From: JBJXHC01 sp046160825
Lineage (GTDB): Bacteria; Bacteroidota; Ignavibacteria; UBA10030; UBA6906
Direction: 5' to 3'
Assembly (NCBI GenBank): GCA_046160825.1
Contig: JBJXHC010000058.1
Location: 31,580 to 95,579 of the forward strand
Length of the DNA stretch: 64,000 nt
Shown: piece by piece, positions 58,515-64,000 of the stretch
Position numbering within the stretch: position 1 is the first letter of the stretch
Layout: every line of letters begins with the position of its first letter
Position numbers and translations under genes: made by a program
The notes under the pieces: model-generated
Told to the model about the DNA's origin: nothing
Seen by the model: the letters and a program-made list of their open reading frames with translations, nothing else
The model's database searches: none

Positions 58515-59157
58515 GTTCACGCTCGAAGAAATCGAGGGTCGCCGACAACGGATGCTCAGTCATGAACGTGATGTGGGGAAATCAGGCATCACCCACGTCG
58601 CCGGAGTTGATGAGGCAGGCCGCGGACCGCTCGCCGGCCCGGTTGTGGCAGCCGCGGTCATCTTTGAGCCGGAGTTCTTTATTCCGGAAGTAAACGACTC
58701 GAAGCAACTGACTCCGGATGAGCGTGAAGAGTTATACGCCGCAATCATGAGTGGTGCCACAGCCGTTGGTGTGGGCATTATTGATCATATCATCATTGAT
58801 GAGATTAATATCCTTAATGCCACGTACCGTGCGATGCACGCAGCGATCCGCCAACTTGCAGTTACTCCTCAGCATCTTCTCGTCGACGGGAATCGTTTTG
58901 ACGACATGGGCATTCCCTTTACCACCATTATTGCGGGTGACGCTCTCAGTTTCTCCATTGCCGCTGCTTCGATCATAGCAAAGGTAACTCGCGATAGATT
59001 AATGGTGGAATACGACGGTCTGTATCCCGGCTACGGGTTTGCGGCAAACAAGGGCTACGCAACGAAGGAGCATCGCGACGCGATCTTCCGTCTCGGCTAC
59101 TGTGAAATTCATCGTCGGTCATTTGAGTTGAAGAACCAGTTGGAGCTGGAGTTCTGA
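58504..59157 (+). CDS. rnhB: Ribonuclease HII
   Basis: A 217-residue endonuclease that removes ribonucleotides from DNA and RNA from hybrids. Active-site acids: D and E in GVDEAGRGPLAGPVVAAAV, the catalytic D in HLLVDGNRF; the DSKQL block and IAKVTRDRLM are also present. Starts inside the previous gene (ATG 58504). Complete. Confidence 0.96.
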   Translation: MNSEFTLEEIEGRRQRMLSHERDVGKSGITHVAGVDEAGRGPLAGPVVAAAVIFEPEFFIPEVNDSKQLTPDEREELYAAIMSGATAVGVGIIDHIIIDEINILNATYRAMHAAIRQLAVTPQHLLVDGNRFDDMGIPFTTIIAGDALSFSIAAASIIAKVTRDRLMVEYDGLYPGYGFAANKGYATKEHRDAIFRLGYCEIHRRSFELKNQLELEF

Positions 59158-59170
59158 GCATGGTGATTTA

Positions 59171-59264
59171 CCACAGAGACACGGAGGAAAAGTTGTCTTA
59201 CTCAAGAACGGGATCAGGAGAATTATCAATGGCAAGATTTAATCATTCTCTGTGCCTCTGAGGT
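59171..59264. repeat. Imperfect inverted repeat between rnhB and the YraN gene
   Basis: CCACAGAGACACGGAGG (59171-59187) and CTCTGTGCCTCTGAGGT (59248-59264) pair with three mismatches across 60 bases. Such arms are dispersed in many genomes; function unclear. Confidence 0.5.
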
Positions 59265-59273
59265 TAAGTTACT

Positions 59274-59630
59274 ATGCCCCTCACCGCAAAGGAAATAGGC
59301 GCACGAGGAGAACAACTCGCCATGCGCCATCTGAAACGCCTTGGAATGGAAATCGTCGAGATGAACTACAGATATGGTCACGGCGAGATCGATATTATTG
59401 CCCGGGATGGAGAAACGCTTGTGTTCTGCGAAGTGAAGTCCCGCGTGAATGACGAGTTTGGCGATCCGGAGTATGCACTCACACCCAGGAAGCAGCAACA
59501 AATCCGGCGCATTGCGCAGGCGTATCTGTATGAACACGAGATCAAAGAACAGGATTGCCGGTTCGATGTGGTGGCGATTCGTTTTATGACACGCCCGCCG
59601 CAGATTAACTATATCAGAAACGCTTTTTAA
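59274..59630 (+). CDS. UPF0102 / YraN-type nuclease-fold protein
   Basis: A 118-residue protein with the YraN (UPF0102) pattern: KEIGARGEQLAMRHLKRLGM, then NYRYGHGEIDIIARDGETLV and FCEVKSR. D, E and K of the PD-(D/E)XK fold are all present (EIDII, CEVK), so it could be a nuclease; the physiological role is not firmly known. The gene often follows rnhB, as here. Confidence 0.92.
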   Translation: MPLTAKEIGARGEQLAMRHLKRLGMEIVEMNYRYGHGEIDIIARDGETLVFCEVKSRVNDEFGDPEYALTPRKQQQIRRIAQAYLYEHEIKEQDCRFDVVAIRFMTRPPQINYIRNAF

Positions 59631-59657
59631 GAAATCTCCACATAAGAGATCAATGCC

Positions 59658-61316
59658 ATGAGTCTACCTGTCGTTGCCATTGCGTTTCTCGTTCTGCTTG
59701 TTTCGGCATACAGACTGTACGGCAGATGGGTCGCAAAGCAATTTGAGATTGATGACGCAAACATTACTCCAGCCAATAAAGTGAACGACGGCGTTGATTT
59801 CGTTCCCACCAAACCGTTCTACCTTTTTGCCCAGCATTTCTCCGCAATAGCCGCGGCCGGCCCGATTGCCGGTCCCATCATCGCATGTCAGACGTGGGGA
59901 TGGATTCCGTGTCTGCTCTGGATTGGTCTCGGTGTCGTGTTCATCGGCGCGGTGCATGATTTCAGCAGTCTCACTGCTTCCGTACGACACGGTGCACAGT
60001 CGGTTGCGGAAATTGCGCGCGAGCATCTCGGTAAGCGCGCCGGCATTGCCATGATGGCTTTTATCTGGATAGCGCTCGTGTACGTCATTGTCGCATTTGC
60101 CGACATTACCGCCGCGAGCTTCACAGGTGTAACGGAAGAGCTCGCAGGAGCAAACGTACAGTTCAATCCTGGCGGCGCTGTTGCGGCAGCCTCGGTGATG
60201 TATTTGCTGCTCGCAGTGGTGATGGGATTTGTACAACGCTATCTCCATCCTCCACTCTGGCTGGTTACGGTGATCTTCGTTCCGGCAACACTTGCACTCT
60301 CGTGGTTCGGAACACACATCTCCACGTTGCTCGTCCTTGATGCCACAACCTGGGGATTGATCATTCTTGCGTATTGTGCTGTTGCATCCTTGATGCCCGT
60401 GTGGTTTCTGTTGCAGCCGCGTGGCTATCTCGGTGGCTTCGTCCTGTATCTTGCACTTGGCCTCGGCATCATCGGTGTGTTCTTCGGTGGATATGATATC
60501 GTTGCACCGGGATTCAAGTCGTGGGATGTGGGAGGGATGACGGGGACATTATTTCCATTTCTTTTTGTGACCATTGCATGCGGGGCGTGCTCGGGCTTCC
60601 ATGGACTTGTCTGTTCGGGGACGACCTCGAAGCAGGTTGACCGCGAGTCGCACATGCAGAGGGTGGGATACGGCGCGATGCTGGCGGAAGCGTTTGTAGC
60701 GTTGATTGCCCTTGTGACCATCATGATTGTCACGCCGGAAGAAATCAAGGGGATGCGACCCGGAACGATCTACGGCAACGGGATCGGGAAGTTTATGACA
60801 CTTCTGATTGGCGAGGAAAACCTGATATTTGCCGTGACATTCGGTGCGATGGCGTTCTCAACATTTGTTTTTGACACGCTTGATGTATGCACCCGGCTCG
60901 GCCGATACATTTTGCAGGAATTATTCCACTGGCGATCCCGCCTGGGTGCCGCGATTGCGACTGCGCTCACGATCATCCTGCCTGTCTATTTTGTGATTTT
61001 TGCCGGTGAAGGCTCGTGGGTGAAGTACTGGACACTCTTTGGGGCCTCCAATCAGTTGCTCGCTGCTCTGACTTTACTTGCGGTGACGGTGTGGCTCTAT
61101 CACTCGCGCAAGCGGATCTGGTTTACGCTCATTCCGATGCTGCTCGTACTTGTCATTACCCTGTGGTCGCTGGGCGGACTCGCGCTCTCCAACCTCAGGG
61201 CCGCACAGGGGTTCGACGTTTCAGCGATCAATGCGATTGCTTCCTCCGCCCTGGTCATGTTGGCGCTCTTCCTCGCGGTCGCGGCGTTGGTGAAAGGGCG
61301 GTTTGGTAGAAAGTGA
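59658..61316 (+). CDS. cstA: Carbon starvation protein CstA-family transporter
   Basis: The product is 552 residues with about 16 membrane segments. CstA marks: FAQHFSAIAAAGPIAGPIIA near the start, LGVVFIGAVHDFSSLTASVR, and CGACSGFHGLVCSGTTSKQV. The family takes up peptides or pyruvate under nutrient stress. Length corresponds to the short (Bacteroidota-type) CstA forms. No regulatory partner (for example BtsS/R) is nearby. Confidence 0.93.
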   Translation: MSLPVVAIAFLVLLVSAYRLYGRWVAKQFEIDDANITPANKVNDGVDFVPTKPFYLFAQHFSAIAAAGPIAGPIIACQTWGWIPCLLWIGLGVVFIGAVHDFSSLTASVRHGAQSVAEIAREHLGKRAGIAMMAFIWIALVYVIVAFADITAASFTGVTEELAGANVQFNPGGAVAAASVMYLLLAVVMGFVQRYLHPPLWLVTVIFVPATLALSWFGTHISTLLVLDATTWGLIILAYCAVASLMPVWFLLQPRGYLGGFVLYLALGLGIIGVFFGGYDIVAPGFKSWDVGGMTGTLFPFLFVTIACGACSGFHGLVCSGTTSKQVDRESHMQRVGYGAMLAEAFVALIALVTIMIVTPEEIKGMRPGTIYGNGIGKFMTLLIGEENLIFAVTFGAMAFSTFVFDTLDVCTRLGRYILQELFHWRSRLGAAIATALTIILPVYFVIFAGEGSWVKYWTLFGASNQLLAALTLLAVTVWLYHSRKRIWFTLIPMLLVLVITLWSLGGLALSNLRAAQGFDVSAINAIASSALVMLALFLAVAALVKGRFGRK

Positions 61317-61433
61317 TGGAGAGAAGGAGAGCGGAAAAGTCTATGGGGAGTATGAATAGTACCCGTCACAGAGACCGCGGAAGATGGATGATCGGCTAAC
61401 GATCAATGTGGTGTAATTAGAAAATTGTTGGAA

Positions 61434-63914
61434 TTATTTCAGCAACATCATGCGTATGCTGAACTCACGGTTGCCGGCGAGGAGTCTGCAGATGTAAATG
61501 CCACTGCTCAGACTTTCGCTATCAAAGTGTACGGAGTGTGCACCTGCTTCCGTGAAGCCATCGAGCAAGGTCCGCACTTCCCGGCCGAGTATGTCATATA
61601 CTTTCAAGAGCACACGCGTTCCTTCAGACAGATTAAATGAGATGTTTGTCGCGGCATTGAACGGGTTCGGGTAGTTTTGCGCGAGGGAAAAAGTAGCCGG
61701 TGTACCGTTGTGATCCGGCGGGACTTCCACTGTCCCCGGGCTGACGGGTCCCGATGCAAGGATAACAAGCCTTTCCCAAGGTGCTCCAAGAGTGAGAGTA
61801 GTTTGGGACTTCATGTCGATATTGATCATCGCTCCCCAGGTGAACGGGTCCACAATTCTGACGGATCCGGAGTAGTATTGATCCAGAGCCGGCCACGAGA
61901 AGAGAACGGGATAGCCACTCTCCGTTGAGGGCTGAAACAGGACCGTGAAAGTATCTTCTTGCGCGGTGCTCGTGTACTTTCGGATGTCATTGGGACAAAT
62001 CCCACCGGACATGCATTCGCCAACATATCCCCGATAGTCGGTGAACCCCAGATGAAACCTGCCAACCGATGGTGGGGGTTCGCAGCCAAACTCATTGAGC
62101 TCGAGGTCAACACAATACCGCGCATGCGTGTGAACACCAAACCGGATTTGAGCTGTAGTTCCTGTCCCGCCTCCGTCAACCATTGTCAATGGAATGGAAA
62201 AGCCTGATGCACTACTGTCAGGTTCCGTCACGAACGAAACGGCATTTCCCCAACCCGCGTAATCTAAGCCGGCCCTGAACGTGTACGACCTTCCTGGAAA
62301 GAGCCGATCAGGCCTAACGCGGATTTCGACAGGACCCCCATCCTTGATTTCCCCCGCATTGATGCGGTAGGAGGAAGTTTCGAGAGAATCGGGTCCCCAG
62401 TGGAAAAGGAGGGTGCGGGGAATACCATCAGGTACAACGAGCGCCCGGAACACTGCTGAAGTTGCAGAAATGGAATCCGGAGGGAGAGTCACAACCGACG
62501 GTTGTCCCGGCTCTCCCGGGCCGAAGTGTGCAACCCATGCCTCAAGTCCATCCGGACGATACTTGATCGTTGTACAGTCCAGGTGTGTTGTTGTGCCGCT
62601 ACTGGTCCCGGTCACAAATGTGTTGCCCGCTACGTCAACGGCCATTGCCGCCAGACGATCATTTGCTTCGCCCGTTCCATCAAAGAGTGCCACCCATTGT
62701 TCGACTCCATTGTTATCGTATTTGATTGTTGCATAGTCGAAGTCCGCACCGGACGTACTCCCGGAGACATGAACATTTCCGGTTGCATCAACGTGGACTG
62801 AAGTCGCAAAGTCGTAGGCTTTGCCGGGCCCGCTGTACTCCGCAACCCATTGTTGCAGTCCCGCCGTGTTATACTTGATTGTGACGATATCCCACGTTGT
62901 GCCTGGCCGGTAGTTCGATCCTGTTACGTAGACACTTCCCGAAGTGTCGATGTCCAGTCCAGCAGTGATTTCAGAATTGCTGTCCGGCCCATTATATCGG
63001 GAAACCCACTGTAAGAACCCTGATCCATCATATTTGATTGTGGCAATGTCACCGGAGGTGTTGATGCCGTTACTGGTTCCAGCAATATAAACATTCCCGG
63101 CTGGATCGACAGAAATCGCATCGGCGTTATCTGTTCCCTGTGCAGGACCATCATATCTGGCGACCCATTGAACCATTCCGGAGGAGTCATACTTGATTGT
63201 GGCAAAATCCAACGTTGCGAGAGTGCTATACCCCGTAACGAACACATTCCGGAAAGCGTCAAGAGCAATAGCTGCGGCGGCGTCATTGCCATTCGCCGGC
63301 CCGTCATAGCGTGCAACCCATTGCTCGACACCTGAAGAACTATACTTGATAGTGACGTAGTCGGTTGAACCGCCCGTGTTATGGCTGCTTCCCGTAACGT
63401 AGACGCTTCCCGAGGCGTCTACTGCAATCGCATTCGGAATATCCCCCCAGTCCGCATCGCCGTTATAGCGCGAGACCCACTGAACGTTTCCATGTTCATC
63501 ATACTTGATTGTGACATATTCAGAAGGAGAATCGAGTCCCTTGCTTCTTCCCGTGACAAGAACATTTCCCGATTGATCAACGGCAATCGCTGTGGCTTCG
63601 TCAAGACCCCCGAACGGCCCATCGTAGCGTGCGGTCCATTGTTGGACGCCGGAACTATCGTACTTGATGGTGAGAAAGTTCCTTTCGTTGTTATTGCCTT
63701 CATACCCGGCCACATGGACGTTGCCGGAGCCATCTATCGCGATTGCCTGACCGTACTCATCAGTAATGGGAGACTCGTGATTTTTCAGTTTGCCGGAGGT
63801 GGGAAGGGGATTTCGGTGCCCGCCTGCGGGAGTTCCATCTGTCCCGCTGGACGCCTCTGATGTAAAGGCTGAGAAGCTCAGTGCGACAAGAAGGACCATC
63901 GTGAGTACTCGCAT
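61434..63914 (-). CDS. SBBP-repeat protein with T9SS sorting tail
   Basis: I prefer the start at 63914 (826 residues) because GGAG lies six bases before it; an ATG 12 bases upstream would add four residues. A signal peptide is followed by eight SBBP beta-propeller repeats of about 53 residues (EATAIAVDQSGNVLVTGRS, FATSVHVDATGNVHVSGST and others, each ending in TIKYD or a variant), a non-repeat region with Cys-rich part (CVDLELNEFGCEPP), and a T9SS type A tail (FSLAQNYPNPFNAATNISFN, LLKVYDILGREVRTLLD, MMLLK end). Probably secreted and attached to the cell surface; partner unknown. Confidence 0.9.
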   Translation of the reverse strand: MRVLTMVLLVALSFSAFTSEASSGTDGTPAGGHRNPLPTSGKLKNHESPITDEYGQAIAIDGSGNVHVAGYEGNNNERNFLTIKYDSSGVQQWTARYDGPFGGLDEATAIAVDQSGNVLVTGRSKGLDSPSEYVTIKYDEHGNVQWVSRYNGDADWGDIPNAIAVDASGSVYVTGSSHNTGGSTDYVTIKYSSSGVEQWVARYDGPANGNDAAAAIALDAFRNVFVTGYSTLATLDFATIKYDSSGMVQWVARYDGPAQGTDNADAISVDPAGNVYIAGTSNGINTSGDIATIKYDGSGFLQWVSRYNGPDSNSEITAGLDIDTSGSVYVTGSNYRPGTTWDIVTIKYNTAGLQQWVAEYSGPGKAYDFATSVHVDATGNVHVSGSTSGADFDYATIKYDNNGVEQWVALFDGTGEANDRLAAMAVDVAGNTFVTGTSSGTTTHLDCTTIKYRPDGLEAWVAHFGPGEPGQPSVVTLPPDSISATSAVFRALVVPDGIPRTLLFHWGPDSLETSSYRINAGEIKDGGPVEIRVRPDRLFPGRSYTFRAGLDYAGWGNAVSFVTEPDSSASGFSIPLTMVDGGGTGTTAQIRFGVHTHARYCVDLELNEFGCEPPPSVGRFHLGFTDYRGYVGECMSGGICPNDIRKYTSTAQEDTFTVLFQPSTESGYPVLFSWPALDQYYSGSVRIVDPFTWGAMINIDMKSQTTLTLGAPWERLVILASGPVSPGTVEVPPDHNGTPATFSLAQNYPNPFNAATNISFNLSEGTRVLLKVYDILGREVRTLLDGFTEAGAHSVHFDSESLSSGIYICRLLAGNREFSIRMMLLK

Positions 63915-64000
63915 GGTGTACTCCATTTGTGGAGAGGGTTTTGAAAGAGGCTGGAAACCTCTAAAAATGTAGTTTTTCGCCTGGCCAAATGCAACCGGTC

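Noticed and set aside
61434..63914. Regularly spaced similar DNA segments of about 160 bases, checked as a possible CRISPR or satellite
   Set aside because: They are the coding repeats of SBBP beta-propeller units in one long minus-strand frame.

Overview
The window comes from a moderately GC-rich Gram-negative bacterium of the Bacteroidota/Ignavibacteriota/Chlorobiota group, most likely an uncultured Ignavibacteria-like lineage. The evidence is a PorV-type outer-membrane protein, secreted proteins ending in type IX secretion (T9SS) sorting tails (61434-63914, 30536-31546, probably 1115-3916), a GWxTD-domain protein beside a BamA/TamA-type protein, and a TonB-dependent receptor. This placement is inference from gene families only.

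Layout. 1-6580: end of a TonB-dependent receptor, a large secreted FnIII-like protein, a PorV-like protein, a 42-residue leader-like micro-ORF and an M14 carboxypeptidase. 6711-7844: alanine racemase. 7920-15100: a CusCBA-type heavy-metal efflux operon framed by a small Cys-rich protein and an HMA lipoprotein. 15312-17783: epimerase-type threonine dehydrogenase and an M28 peptidase. 17784-18500: heptanucleotide repeats around a four-helix-bundle (S23) gene.

18506-27775 is the most notable region: a chromosomal integron. A tyrosine recombinase with the integron-specific extra domain (intI, minus strand) faces a cassette array reading the other way. Seven attC sites can be delimited exactly, because the first bases of each cassette are the reverse complement of the R'' box at that cassette's end. 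An eighth site is intact but terminates a rearranged cassette, a ninth is broken up by GC-rich hairpins, and a tenth is only a half site. Cassettes encode secreted or membrane proteins, a HEPN-like protein, a lone TonB C-terminal domain, DUF4386/DUF6326 proteins, a Rof-like Rho antiterminator, a DinB-like protein and a DUF4357 protein. A candidate cassette promoter matches the promoter-like boxes in front of both tRNA genes in this window, and its spacer is filled by a palindrome.

27870-33639: 1-Cys peroxiredoxin, PepSY and DUF1905 proteins, SIMPL protein, a Tat-like/T9SS-tailed intradiol dioxygenase and uvrC. 33692-33936: tRNA-Val(CAC), scrambled copies of its 3' half and a terminator. 34054-45527: a tightly coupled nine-gene surface-polysaccharide cluster (glycosyltransferases, two flippase domains, one fused to a GT2, and a NodB-type deacetylase). 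45701-46214: tRNA-Ser(UGA), a frameshifted GIY-YIG gene and a Lys-rich microprotein.

46423-63914 is mostly housekeeping: dnaG (with the heptanucleotide repeat inserted in frame in its linker), a GT9 heptosyltransferase-like gene, DUF3108, a deoxyhypusine-synthase-like protein, a CPBP protease, a zinc-ribbon/DUF2007 protein, cdsA, rimO, GWxTD, BamA/TamA-like, rnhB, a YraN-type nuclease, cstA, and on the minus strand an SBBP-repeat T9SS protein. No rRNA genes or CRISPR arrays were seen. No gene-free stretch exceeds about 300 bases; gaps holding anything recognisable are listed as features.
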